From the NCBI GenBank assembly GCA_030065935.1, contig JASJCP010000017.1, positions 1 through 55,720 on the forward strand: 55,720 bases of DNA, in the 5' to 3' direction. The translations under genes and the position numbers were made by a program. This document shows, in pieces, positions 17,523 through 25,960 of this stretch; the first letter of the stretch is position 1; every line of letters starts with the position of its first letter. The DNA is from Xenococcaceae cyanobacterium MO_167.B27. GTDB taxonomy: Bacteria; Cyanobacteriota; Cyanobacteriia; Cyanobacteriales; Xenococcaceae. The notes under the pieces were generated by a model, which saw nothing but the letters and a program-made list of their open reading frames with translations, did not search any database and was not told the DNA's origin.

Positions 17523-17830
17523 TTAGTTAGTAGTTAGTAGTTAGTAGTTAGTAGTTATTACTTATTACTTATTCCCCAATCCCCAATCCCCCTTGTCTCC
17601 CTTGTCTCCCCAATCACCAATCCTTCATCCTTCTTACTGATAACTGATAACTGATAATTAAGAATTCATAAGTAATCAGTAGCAACAAAACGCCATAAAG
17701 CGCAATTTGAATTAATAGTATTAAATTTTGCTGTAAGAGCGGAGCGATTACGCTAGAGTGGATGGGGTGTATTCATACCAGTAGTAAATTAAACTGCTTA
17801 TCCTAGAGAGAGCCAATATTTGAAAGAAAT
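17523..17830. repeat. Heptamer repeat arrays between ureE and cysH
   Basis: Directly after ureE come tandem TAGTTAG-type heptamers (about 17523-17560), then CCAATCC/CTTGTCTCC-type blocks and gataact units (17572-17660). These are short tandem repeats of the kind long known in cyanobacterial genomes. The rest, to 17830, holds the cysH promoter region; no other gene was seen. Confidence 0.75.
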
Positions 17831-18589
17831 ATGATCAGTGTCACCGCTAAAACTCCCCAACTAGATTTAAACCTACTGAATCAAGAATTAGAACCCAAAA
17901 ATGCGATCGCTATAGTCGAATGGAGTCGTGGAACTTTTGGTGATAGTTTAGTCATGAGTACTAGTTTTGGTATTCAAGCTGCTGTTATGTTGCATCTTGT
18001 AACTAGAGTAATTCCTAATATTCCAGTTATTTGGGTTGATACAGGTTACTTACCAGCAGAAACCTATAAGTTTGCTGACGAATTAACCCAGAGACTGCAA
18101 CTAAATCTTCATGTATATCAGTCTCCTATCTCTCCTGCCAGAATGGAAGCACTACACGGTAAACTTTGGGAACAGAATGATGTAGAAGCGTTGAACCAAT
18201 ATGACTACATCCGTAAAGTTGAACCAATGCAAAGAGCTTTACAAGAACTTCAAGCGGGTGCTTGGCTAGCAGGACTCCGCAGCGATCAAACTCAGCATCG
18301 CCAAACACTAAAAAGAGTAGATCGACAAGGAGAAATCTATAAAATACATCCTATCTTATATTGGAACGCAAAAGATATTTATCAATACTTAACAGCTAAC
18401 GATTTACCTTATCATCCCTATTTTGATCTGGGTTATGTTACTGTCGGAGACTGGCACTCTAGTCGTCCTCTAACCGCAGATGATAACCATGAAAGAGATA
18501 CCCGTTTTCAGGGTCTTAAACAAGAATGTGGTCTTCACTTACCTCAAACTCCAGAGGAAGAAGAAAGTTTGAATTCTAGTAGTCTGTGA
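17831..18589 (+). CDS. cysH: Phosphoadenylyl-sulfate reductase CysH
   Basis: Reduces PAPS (or APS) to sulfite in assimilatory sulfate reduction. The 252-aa product has the adenine-nucleotide alpha-hydrolase fold: [14 protein letters not shown] (PP-loop), [25 protein letters not shown], and [20 protein letters not shown], then the C-terminal catalytic ECGLH motif with Cys233. The extra cysteine pairs that hold a [4Fe-4S] cluster in APS reductases are absent, so thioredoxin-dependent PAPS reduction is the expected activity. ATG at 17831. A monocistronic unit is likely, given the repeats upstream and the three hairpins downstream. Confidence 0.93.
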   Translation: MISVTAKTPQLDLNLLNQELEPKNAIAIVEWSRGTFGDSLVMSTSFGIQAAVMLHLVTRVIPNIPVIWVDTGYLPAETYKFADELTQRLQLNLHVYQSPISPARMEALHGKLWEQNDVEALNQYDYIRKVEPMQRALQELQAGAWLAGLRSDQTQHRQTLKRVDRQGEIYKIHPILYWNAKDIYQYLTANDLPYHPYFDLGYVTVGDWHSSRPLTADDNHERDTRFQGLKQECGLHLPQTPEEEESLNSSSL

Positions 18590-18694
18590 AAGTATCAGAC
18601 CCTTACAAGTATGAGGTATGAGTTATGAGGGATGAGGAAATTTTTAGCTATCAGTCATTTTAAACAATAGCTCTTTGTTATAAAAACTAGATTG

Positions 18695-18788
18695 AAGTCC
18701 TCTTGAGAGGACTTGATACTATTAGCCAAGAAATTTATTTCTTGGTGATTTATTTAATGATGCTCTTGGGCGCAAGTCTCCTTGCGCC
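18695..18788. terminator. Three hairpins between convergent cysH and SLH genes
   Basis: AAGTCCTC/GAGGACTT (18695-18702 and 18707-18714), CCAAGAAA/TTTCTTGG (18726-18733 and 18738-18745, followed by a T-rich tract) and GGCGCAAG/CTTGCGCC (18769-18776 and 18781-18788) each have perfect 8-bp stems. They probably act as bidirectional terminators for the two converging genes. Confidence 0.65.
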
Positions 18789-18789
18789 A

Positions 18790-18824
18790 TTACTAACAAC
18801 TAACAACTAACAACTAACAACTAT
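18790..18824. repeat. Heptamer array CTAACAA
   Basis: Four to five copies of the 7-mer CTAACAA abut the stop of the SLH gene. It is the complement of the TTGTTAG-type arrays seen near 28.7 kb and 36.8 kb. Confidence 0.7.
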
Positions 18825-20188
18825 CAATTATCATTAGACTTAATTTTTAAAGCTTCTTTAGCGGTAATACCATCTCCTTGAAACCCAAAATACCAGAGAG
18901 AAGCAGCAGCTTCCCCGCGAGTTACAGGCTTTTTCGGTTGAAATAGGGTAGTATAGCCAAAAATCCGCCTTACATTAGAGCGATCGCCATTTTCAAAATC
19001 TGCCAATAAAGCTCTTAAACTAGGGGTGCTAATATTAGTTGTATCTTGAAAGCCCCAACTCTCTTTAATATTTTCCATAGAGGCTTTCGGTAAAGCTTTA
19101 CGGATATCTAAAGGTACTTTCCAGGCTAATAAATCTTCTCTGGTTAGGGGTGCATCGGGTTGAAAGAGCAAATTATCATTTTCTTGGGTTAAAACCGAAG
19201 GAATTAAACCAGCTTCCGCTAATCCTTGAATTGCTGCAAAATCAGGGTCATTAGGTTCAATATCTTTAAAAGCTAGTTGAGAACCTGGAGTTCCTAGACG
19301 AATTTTTTTACCAGGAGACTGACCATAATAAGTATTGTTAGCTGCAACCAACCAACGAGCATAGTCACGACGAGTTATGGGTTCATTGGGTGCAAATTTT
19401 GTAATTTGTCCTTCCTGTAAATAGGGAGTCAAAATATCTAAAGCAGCTACTTGTTGCACTGCTTGACGTAATTGTTCAGGAACTTGGTCTAAGTCGGAAA
19501 AATCAGTTTGTGCAATAGCTGATGTATCTATATCTCCTGGTTCGACAGTTGATGTTGCTGTAGCATCATTATTAGTTTCGGATAAATCTTCTTCTAATGA
19601 ATCATCAAAAGGTCGATAAGCGATAACGATTTTAGTTGGGAGTGTTTCTGTTTCTGATTTTGGAAGAACCGATACTTTAACTTTTAAGTTATTTTTACTA
19701 CTAATAATAGTTTGATGTTTCTGCTCTAAGTTATTAGAAAAGGGTTGAACAATTGACCAATTATCTTGATTGAATTGTTCTTGGTAATAATTGACTATAG
19801 ATTGTAAATCATCTGGCGATCGCCAGAAACTAGTTCCTGCTTCTCCCTCTGATTCTAACGCTTCTAAAATTGCTTCAGGGTAAAGGGGAATCTCAGGAGG
19901 AAATGTAGCAGGTAAATCCTCAATTGAATATGACTCTTGTTTATTGCTACTGGTTTGTGACTGCTTTACCTCTGTCGCTATGAAGTTATCCTGATCGGAT
20001 GAATTATTATTCTCGGAAACTGGAGCTACAGAGTTGCTTGTCGTGTTATCTTGAGAATTGCTAAGTTGAGGATTGGGACTCAAAAAACTTTGAATTGCCT
20101 CACCATTATTGCAACCCGCAAGGAACAACAATAAACCAGTGAGAATAGCTGAGGAAAATATGTTAGATGATGATGTTTTGTTTAGCAA
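18824..20188 (-). CDS. SLH-domain lipoprotein
   Basis: A 454-aa predicted envelope lipoprotein. The N-terminus has a signal peptide ending in the lipobox LAGC with Cys26, followed by a long Ser/Asn/Gln-rich linker. A middle domain (about 95-190) contains PATFPPEIPLYPEAILEAL and IVNYYQEQFNQDNWSI, found in other cyanobacterial SLH lipoproteins. The C-terminal half holds about three S-layer-homology repeats (near 245-300, 305-360 and 400-450), with ITRRDYARWLVAANN, LTREDLLAWK and VTRGEAAASLWYFGF. SLH repeats bind cell-wall polymers. The start is a TTG with GAGGA upstream; no ATG gives the signal peptide. Confidence 0.87.
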   Translation of the reverse strand: MLNKTSSSNIFSSAILTGLLLFLAGCNNGEAIQSFLSPNPQLSNSQDNTTSNSVAPVSENNNSSDQDNFIATEVKQSQTSSNKQESYSIEDLPATFPPEIPLYPEAILEALESEGEAGTSFWRSPDDLQSIVNYYQEQFNQDNWSIVQPFSNNLEQKHQTIISSKNNLKVKVSVLPKSETETLPTKIVIAYRPFDDSLEEDLSETNNDATATSTVEPGDIDTSAIAQTDFSDLDQVPEQLRQAVQQVAALDILTPYLQEGQITKFAPNEPITRRDYARWLVAANNTYYGQSPGKKIRLGTPGSQLAFKDIEPNDPDFAAIQGLAEAGLIPSVLTQENDNLLFQPDAPLTREDLLAWKVPLDIRKALPKASMENIKESWGFQDTTNISTPSLRALLADFENGDRSNVRRIFGYTTLFQPKKPVTRGEAAASLWYFGFQGDGITAKEALKIKSNDN

Positions 20189-20284
20189 AGTTAATATTCC
20201 TCATATCTCGCCTTATCAAATTGTATCGAAAAGTTATTTTATCTTGCCTACTCCAAAGAGCGATTTTAATTACAAATTACAACA

Positions 20285-20995
20285 GTGCAACTAGGTATTC
20301 TCTATGGTATTAGTGTGGGAACAGGCGATCCTGAATTGATTACAGTCAAGGGGTTGCGAATCTTACAAGCAGCAGATATTGTTACTTTTCCCCAAGGGAT
20401 CGGTAATAAACCAGGAGTAGCTCAACAAATTATTAGTCAGTGGTTAAAACCGCAACAAATCACTATTCCTTTGAATTTTCCTTATGTTAGAGATCAAGAT
20501 ATTTTAGAATCTGCATGGCAAAAAGCAGCAGAAATAGTCGGGAAATATCTCCGACAAAGTAAAAATGTAGCTTTCGCCTGTGAAGGAGATGTGAGTTTTT
20601 ATAGCACTTTTACTTACTTAGCAGCCACCCTAAAAAAGTTATATCCTGAAGCAGTTATTGAAACAATACCTGGTGTTTGTTCCCCAACCGCAGCAGCATC
20701 CGAGCTACAAATACCATTAACAGTAAGGGACGAAAGATTGACTATTTTGCCTGCTATCTATACCATGACGGAGTTAGAAACTGCTTTAGACTCAGCAGAA
20801 GTTGTAGTATTGCTCAAAGTTAGTTCTGTCTATCAACAAGTATGGCAAATCCTCAAAAAACGAGGTTTATTAGAGTCTAGTTGGGTAGTAGAAAAGGCTA
20901 CTTGCAGAGATCGCAAAATTTATCAGAATCTTCAATCTCATCCTCATCTTCAACTTTCTTATTTTTCCTTGCTACTAATTCGTGTTCTAGAATGA
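20285..20995 (+). CDS. cobI: Precorrin-2 C(20)-methyltransferase
   Basis: Adds a methyl group from S-adenosylmethionine to C-20 of precorrin-2 or cobalt-precorrin-2, in cobalamin synthesis. The 236-aa product begins at GTG and has YGISVGTGDPELITVKGLRIL at the start, VAFACEGDVSFYSTF, ETIPGVCSPTAAAS and the AEVVVLLKV region, all typical of the tetrapyrrole methylase fold. The family length is about 230-240. No other cobalamin gene is near, and no cobalamin riboswitch was recognised upstream, where the sequence overlaps the divergent SLH gene's start region. Confidence 0.92.
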   Translation: MQLGILYGISVGTGDPELITVKGLRILQAADIVTFPQGIGNKPGVAQQIISQWLKPQQITIPLNFPYVRDQDILESAWQKAAEIVGKYLRQSKNVAFACEGDVSFYSTFTYLAATLKKLYPEAVIETIPGVCSPTAAASELQIPLTVRDERLTILPAIYTMTELETALDSAEVVVLLKVSSVYQQVWQILKKRGLLESSWVVEKATCRDRKIYQNLQSHPHLQLSYFSLLLIRVLE

Positions 20996-21122
20996 ACTAC
21001 CTTACTATATTTATTGCAAAATGTTGAGAGTTTTTTGGGGAATTTACATAAACTCGGGATTCATGTTAACTTGTAACCTGTACTCAGAAACCGTTTTTAA
21101 CGTCACAGTCAAGGTCACAATA

Positions 21123-21323
21123 ATGGAATGGCAAGCAACTGAAAAAGCACAACAGCAATCCCGAGAAGATATTAGAGACTATGTTGCTCAACTACAACTC
21201 CACATGGCATTACAAGCCCGCAATTTAGTACCAACTCTAACTGATGTTAAGGATAGCCGACAACAAATGTTGCAAGAGACTCAAGCTGTTATAGAAAAAT
21301 GGGTTTCTCGTCAGTCGGTATGA
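21123..21323 (+). CDS. Small conserved hypothetical protein, helical
   Basis: A 66-aa acidic, glutamine-rich helical protein starting MEWQATEKAQQQSREDI and containing LQLHMALQARNLVPTLTDV. I chose the ATG at 21123. The frame extends upstream to 21021, but those residues (MLRVFWGIYINSGFM) do not match the helical character and fall in the cobI 3' leader. It has the look of small proteins conserved across cyanobacteria, but the function is unknown. It sits 127 bp after cobI on the same strand. Confidence 0.55.
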   Translation: MEWQATEKAQQQSREDIRDYVAQLQLHMALQARNLVPTLTDVKDSRQQMLQETQAVIEKWVSRQSV

Positions 21324-21517
21324 TAAACATTCAATGAATTTATTTAATTTTGATAAGGTGAAAGTCCTGGGCATCGACCGCTTAAATAGTTTTACTGATA
21401 GTCAGGGGCCCTTATAAACATAACTATTGACGAGCAAATCAAACTTTCATTAAAATTTTCTCGTTTAAATACCTAGAAAAGTATCCCCAGAAACCTTAAG
21501 GCGAGGGGTAGGGGGCA

Positions 21518-21802
21518 TTATGGTAGTTTGTCCCGCCAGAGGAACTCCCTGGCATTGATTACTGAAGATTGAAGACATTGAGAATAAGTTTCTTTTAACC
21601 ATTCTGTATCTTCTTTTTTCTTCAGTTGCGGAATCCACTTTTTCATAGTAATAGCAGATATCCCCTTACCAGTTTCTTTGTATATGCGGTTATTCTCAGC
21701 TAGACAATAATTCCAGATATAACGACAACTTCCAAAAGCTTTAGCCAATGAGAATCTTTGCTTCTTAGTTGGATACAATCTGACTTTTACTACATTTCTC
21801 AT
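21518..21802 (-). pseudogene. TnpB N-terminal fragment
   Basis: The frame gives about 94 aa from ATG at 21802: MRNVVKVRLYPTKKQRFSLAKAFGSCRYIWNYCLAENNRIY, the standard OrfB/TnpB N-terminus with its helix-turn-helix region, continuing to YSQCLQSSVIN. Then it changes into unrelated residues (AREFLWRDKLP) and stops. The RuvC domain is absent, so the gene is a truncated remnant. It lies about 400 bp from a right-end-like region (22231-22420) in the same orientation, but the order does not fit one simple element. Confidence 0.85.
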
Positions 21803-21879
21803 ATGGGGAGTGGTATCCAAATAGATGCAATAATTTTAACACATAATGATTTGCTGTTAAAATATTTTGTGTCGATCAA

Positions 21880-21960
21880 CCCTGACTGGCATTCTCACCG
21901 AAGGTGCGCGGAGCGACCCCGACGGCAGGTGCTATCGCACAGAACGCGGGGCTTCTGCCA
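21880..21960. repeat. GC-rich dispersed repeat (CACCGAAGGTGCGCG)
   Basis: The word TCTCACCGAAGGTGCGCG at about 21894-21911 recurs inverted at about 32734-32754. Flanking sequence is GC-rich, with short palindromes, against an AT-rich background. It is probably an intergenic repeat family or IS debris. Confidence 0.5.
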
Positions 21961-22230
21961 GATTCAGCTAAATAAAAATGTAATTTAGGGGATTAGTGGT
22001 AAATTCCCCTTTTTTTCTGGGTGATTACTGAAATTAGTAATTGAGCATCCGCCATTACTACTATTTTTGTATAGTTATTTTGAGAAAGTATTAGAATTGT
22101 ATCAAATTAAAAATAATTTTAAATAAGCCCTCCTCATAGAGCATAAAGACGCTATCAGCCAACAAGATTGGCAATAGAAGTTTTTGGGATTTACAATTAA
22201 TCAAGAAAGATCAATTTAATATCTAAGCTT

Positions 22231-22420
22231 GTGACATCCTCCTGCGATAAATCGCAGGCTTCCTAACCTTGCCGTTAGGCATTCCTGCACCGCGCCACTT
22301 ATCTAGAATTATGACAGCTATCACAACTCCCCGACAGTACGACAATTTTACAGGCAATTTCTTTCCCCGTGAGTCCCACGGTACTAACGTATCAAAGATA
22401 CTTTATCCTTTGTACGTTTG
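22231..22420 (-). ncRNA. IS200/IS605 right-end / guide-RNA-like relic
   Basis: On the minus strand this stretch forms ordered perfect stems: CCGTG/CACGG, CCTAAC/GTTAGG and CCTGCGAT/ATCGCAGG, and ends GGAGGATGTCAC. That terminal hairpin and closing phrase are typical of the right end of IS200/IS605-type elements, where the TnpB guide RNA scaffold lies. No tnpB coding sequence directly precedes it, so it is an orphan piece. Confidence 0.5.
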
Positions 22421-22608
22421 GAATTTTACCGACAAAACTTCTCTGTCGAACCCCATATTCCAAGTTGTCAAGGTTCTACTTTGTACGTGCGTTACAGCAA
22501 TTTATAGCTAGATTTTACGTACAAAAGTATTGTACAACGGCTAAACCTTTTAGTATATAAAGATTTGGCATCAAAATTGTAAACCCTGTGAACGGATAAA
22601 CCCTACGT

Positions 22609-22660
22609 CCAAATTCATCCCGTCGATAAATCGAGGGACTTCTTTGGACAAGAAGTTAAC
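22609..22660. mobile_element. Second IS200/IS605-type terminal hairpin
   Basis: GTCCAAA ... TTTGGAC encloses an inner CCCGTCGAT/ATCGAGGG imperfect stem around aa. It resembles the subterminal hairpins used by IS200/IS605 transposases and is distinct from the neighbour at 22231. No associated gene. Confidence 0.45.
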
Positions 22661-22742
22661 TCTCAGTAAAAGTCAAGTACTATGGTTACTGGTAAATTTA
22701 ACCATGGAATAGAGAAAGTTCAATTATTAGCAAATATGGTGA

Positions 22743-24137
22743 ATGCAGAGAGAGTATTATGAACCCCCAAAAGAGAATATTCTAATAGTTGACGATTCAC
22801 CAGAGCATTTACGGCTTTTGTCTTCTATGTTGGTTAGGCGTGGTTATCACCTTAACTGTGTTACCGATGGAGAAATGGCTCTCTATGCGATTCAAGCTAG
22901 TATGCCAGATTTGGTATTACTGGATATTATTGTTCCATTAATTGATGGTTATAGAATTTGTCAAGCACTCAAAGCTCACGAAAAAACTCGCCACATTCCA
23001 GTTATTTTCGTTAGTAGTCTAGATTCAGAAATTGATAAGGTTAAAGCCTTTAAAGTTGGTTGTGCGGACTATATCACCAAGCCGTTTTTTATTGAAGAAG
23101 CATTTTTGCGGATCGAAGCACAACTTAAAATTTACCGACAGCAAAAAGACTTAGATGATCTTTTACAAAAGAATATCCGAGACAGAAACCATATCGAACA
23201 GGAACTTAATCAATCTCGTACCTTGTTAGCAGGAGTTTTAAATAGTTCTCTAGATGGGGTGGCAGCTTTTGAAGCAATTAGAGACAGTGATAGTAAGATT
23301 ATAGACTTTCGTTGGATTGTAGTTAATCCTGTAGCTGCTATGACTGTAGGAGAAACCAGAGAGAGTCTGGAAGGAAAATTATTGTTTGAGCAGTTACCAG
23401 GACATTTATTTGATAGCCTATTTGATGTCTTCGTTCAAGTTGTAGAAAACTGCATCGTATTTGATAAAGAACATCAATATAGTTTTGATGGTAGTTGGTT
23501 TCATATTGTAGCAGTCAAACTGGGTGATGGTTTTGCTGTAACTTTTCGGGATATTACCGAAAAAAAGCAAATGGAAATTAGCTTGAAACAAATGAATTAT
23601 AAACTACAGCATCAGGCTAATATTGATAGTCTAACTCAAGTAGCAAATCGTCGTCGCTTTGATGAATATATTACTCAGGAGTGGGGGAGATGCACTCGTC
23701 AGCAAAAGTCTCTATCAGTTATTCTTTGTGATGTTGACTATTTCAAGTTTTACAACGACGCTTATGGACATCAGGCTGGAGATGAGTGTTTATTTCAGGT
23801 AGCCCAAGGAATAAGTTTAACCATAAAACGCCCTGCTGATGTAGTATTCCGTTATGGTGGAGAGGAATTTGCTGTGATTTTACCTTTGACTCAAAAAGAA
23901 GGCGCAGTCAAAGTGGCTCAGGATATACGAGAAGAAATCAAAAAACTCAAAATTGTTCACGATTTATCTAAAGTTAGTAAGTATGTCACCCTGAGTTTGG
24001 GAGTTTCTAGTATAATTCCCAACCCTAAATATTCTGTAGAAAGTCTCATTGCTGCTGCTGATCGCGCTTTATATGAAGCTAAATCTTTAGGACGTGATCG
24101 CATAGTTTATAAGAGTTTAGAGTTAACTATTGACTAA
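22743..24137 (+). CDS. Response regulator with PAS and GGDEF (diguanylate cyclase)
   Basis: Predicted phosphorylation-controlled diguanylate cyclase making c-di-GMP, 464 aa. Residues 11-130 are a receiver domain with DD17-18, Asp61 as phosphoacceptor (LVLLDIIVP) and the TKPF lysine. A short coiled coil (about 130-155) leads to a PAS-like domain (about 155-275) ending FRDITEKKQME. The GGDEF domain (about 290-460) has DSLTQVANRRRFDEY and RYGGEEFAVIL with the active GGEEF signature. RPAD, five residues upstream, matches the RxxD inhibitory site, so product inhibition is expected. No partner histidine kinase is adjacent. ATG at 22743. Confidence 0.94.
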   Translation: MQREYYEPPKENILIVDDSPEHLRLLSSMLVRRGYHLNCVTDGEMALYAIQASMPDLVLLDIIVPLIDGYRICQALKAHEKTRHIPVIFVSSLDSEIDKVKAFKVGCADYITKPFFIEEAFLRIEAQLKIYRQQKDLDDLLQKNIRDRNHIEQELNQSRTLLAGVLNSSLDGVAAFEAIRDSDSKIIDFRWIVVNPVAAMTVGETRESLEGKLLFEQLPGHLFDSLFDVFVQVVENCIVFDKEHQYSFDGSWFHIVAVKLGDGFAVTFRDITEKKQMEISLKQMNYKLQHQANIDSLTQVANRRRFDEYITQEWGRCTRQQKSLSVILCDVDYFKFYNDAYGHQAGDECLFQVAQGISLTIKRPADVVFRYGGEEFAVILPLTQKEGAVKVAQDIREEIKKLKIVHDLSKVSKYVTLSLGVSSIIPNPKYSVESLIAAADRALYEAKSLGRDRIVYKSLELTID

Positions 24138-24548
24138 TTACTAATTGGCTTTAAGTATTACTCGTGTACTAATTAAAGTTCAAGATTATTTTTAGTCCTG
24201 AGCCAAAATTGTGTTATAACAGTTAAAGTTTTGAAAATTTAAACCTTATTTCGTCAAATCAATGCTCAATTATTGTGCCACTTCTCCTTAAAGGAATCCT
24301 GTAGAAATAAAGAATAGTTTTATTGATATTTTTCTCTGTAAAGGCTGAGGCTTAAAACCAATAATTATTGTTTATTGTTCATTGATGTTCATATAAGTTA
24401 GGTTTGCTTTTTTGACGAATTACTTAAGGGTTAAAGACTTTTCTACCCAATTATCAAAGTGAAGAGCCTAGCTAGTTATATATTTGTAACTGGCACTTAG
24501 TTGTATGTGAAAATCAAGAATATTTGATTCAAATTACTCCCAAAGTTA
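24138..24548. other. Long upstream region of desA
   Basis: A 411-bp AT-rich gap with no gene. It could hold a long leader, as seen for cold-regulated desaturase genes in other cyanobacteria, but I see no specific element in it. Confidence 0.4.
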
Positions 24549-25571
24549 ATGACAATATCTACCCCAATTTTAAAGTCTAATTCTCTAAATCCTGAAATTA
24601 AGTTAAGACATATTATTGAGACATTGCCCAAAGAAGTTTTTGTGAAAAATCCGCTAAAAGCTTGGTCAAAAGTTGCAATTAATATTCTCTGTGTCATCTT
24701 AGGTTATTGGTTGTTAGCGGTGTCTCCTTGGTATTTGCTACCTGCAATCTGGATATTTCAAGGTACAGCATTAATTGGCTTATTTGTCATTGGTCATGAT
24801 TGCGGTCATCGTTCTTTTTCTAATCGTCTTTGGGTAAATGATTTAGTAGGACATTTAATGTTTTTACCCCTGATTTATCCTTATCATGCTTGGCGAATTC
24901 TACACAACCATCATCATAAACATACTAATAAACTAGATATCGACAACGCTTGGAGTCCTTTTACGCTCTCTACTTATAATCGATTTTCTCCTGGGGTACA
25001 GTGGTGGTATCGCAGACTAAGAGGAAAGTTCTGGTGGGTAGGCTCAATTGCTCATTGGGCTAGCCTACACTTTAATTGGTGGCAATTTGAAGGAAAACAA
25101 AGACAACAAATTCGTTTTTCTGCATTACTGGTAATCATTACAGCAGCGATCGCTTTTCCCGTATTATTCTATACTTTAGGTATCTGGGGTGTAATCAAGT
25201 TTTGGGTACTTCCTTGGCTGGTATATCATTTTTGGATGAGTACATTCACCATTGTGCATCATACTTTACCCAATATTCCTTTTAAACCAGAAGCAGAGTG
25301 GAACGAAGCAGAAGCCCAACTATGTGGTACTGTTCACTGTAAATATCCTTGGTGGGTAGAATTTCTCTGTCACGATATCAATGTTCATATTCCTCATCAC
25401 CTGACTACAGCTATTCCTTGGTACAATTTGCGTTTAGCTCACAAAAGTCTAGAGGAAAATTGGGGTGAATATCTCCAGAAGAGAGAATTTTCTTGGGCTT
25501 TAATTCAAGAATTTACTAATAACTGTCACCTCTATGATCCAGAGAATAATTATCAGAAGTTCCCAGAGTAA
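24549..25571 (+). CDS. desA: Acyl-lipid delta-12 desaturase DesA-like
   Basis: Membrane desaturase introducing the delta-12 double bond in lipid-bound oleate, with ferredoxin as donor. The 340-aa product has the three histidine boxes: HDCGHRSF (near 79), HNHHHKH (near 119) and HIPHH (near 278). It has four hydrophobic helices, the FWMSTFTIVHHTLPNIPF segment and FLCHDINVHIPHHL. The ending CHLYDPENNYQKF and overall pattern match DesA rather than DesB or DesC; the regioselectivity is inferred from this resemblance. It stands alone with long flanking gaps. Expression is typically raised in the cold. Confidence 0.9.
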   Translation: MTISTPILKSNSLNPEIKLRHIIETLPKEVFVKNPLKAWSKVAINILCVILGYWLLAVSPWYLLPAIWIFQGTALIGLFVIGHDCGHRSFSNRLWVNDLVGHLMFLPLIYPYHAWRILHNHHHKHTNKLDIDNAWSPFTLSTYNRFSPGVQWWYRRLRGKFWWVGSIAHWASLHFNWWQFEGKQRQQIRFSALLVIITAAIAFPVLFYTLGIWGVIKFWVLPWLVYHFWMSTFTIVHHTLPNIPFKPEAEWNEAEAQLCGTVHCKYPWWVEFLCHDINVHIPHHLTTAIPWYNLRLAHKSLEENWGEYLQKREFSWALIQEFTNNCHLYDPENNYQKFPE

Positions 25572-25956
25572 GGAAATCAGTATTAAACTAATATCTTGCA
25601 CCAGTACATAAATAATAAATAGCAGATGTTAGGTACTAGGTAATAGACTGATGCGGTTAGGGATTTTTTAATTCTTTTGTAGAGACGTGATATATCGCGT
25701 CTCTACTTGTATAGCAGTGGTTTCAACTGCCAAGTTAATGTAGGGTATGGGCAATGCTAAACCCCTACTAATACCATTTTGATTTAAGGCAAGCTACTGA
25801 TGACTGACACACCAGACGCACCAGAAGGGTCGAAATATCTGTAGCAGTAATTTTTGAAATTGCTATAATTCATTATTTTTGATCGATGATTAAATTAAAA
25901 TCATTACCCATTGAGCAACGCGCCCAAATTTTGTCTAGCAACTTTAAAATAGGATC
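25572..25956. other. Intergenic desA-permease
   Basis: A 385-bp gap. It holds a GTAGAGACG/CGTCTCTAC palindrome (25679-25706), low-complexity sequence, and near its end a 24-codon frame overlapping the permease start (25886-25960). No other gene was seen. Confidence 0.5.
25679..25706. repeat. GTAGAGACG intergenic palindrome
   Basis: GTAGAGACG (25679-25687) and CGTCTCTAC (25698-25706) form a perfect 9-bp stem around tgatatatcg. Palindromes of this wording are frequent between cyanobacterial genes. It may act as a terminator for desA. Confidence 0.65.
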
Positions 25957-25960
25957 GTGA
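25886..25960 (+). CDS. Possible 24-aa leader peptide overlapping permease start
   Basis: An ATG frame encodes MIKLKSLPIEQRAQILSSNF and four more residues. Its TGA stop (25958-25960) overlaps the GTG start of the permease (25957-25959) as GTGA, an arrangement that favours translational coupling. It may be a leader peptide or the remnant of a preceding gene; nothing in its sequence shows function. Confidence 0.3.
   Translation: MIKLKSLPIEQRAQILSSNFKIGS

Larger units (their letters stand above)
22000..22742. other. Insertion-sequence graveyard upstream of the GGDEF gene
   Basis: No intact gene in about 740 bp. It holds a right-end/guide-RNA-like segment (22231-22420), a second hairpin of the IS200/IS605 end type (22609-22660), and AT-rich sequence. 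The last 80 bp hold the promoter of the REC-PAS-GGDEF gene. Confidence 0.6.

Noticed and set aside
18126-18308. Minus-strand frame inside cysH
   Set aside because: Antisense of a conserved reductase; no independent support.
20109-20294. Plus-strand frame overlapping the SLH gene start
   Set aside because: It overlaps the signal peptide of the SLH lipoprotein and the cobI start; no family signal.
22269-22560. Two plus-strand frames of 63 and 80 codons
   Set aside because: They lie opposite the right-end-like structured segment and encode no recognisable protein.
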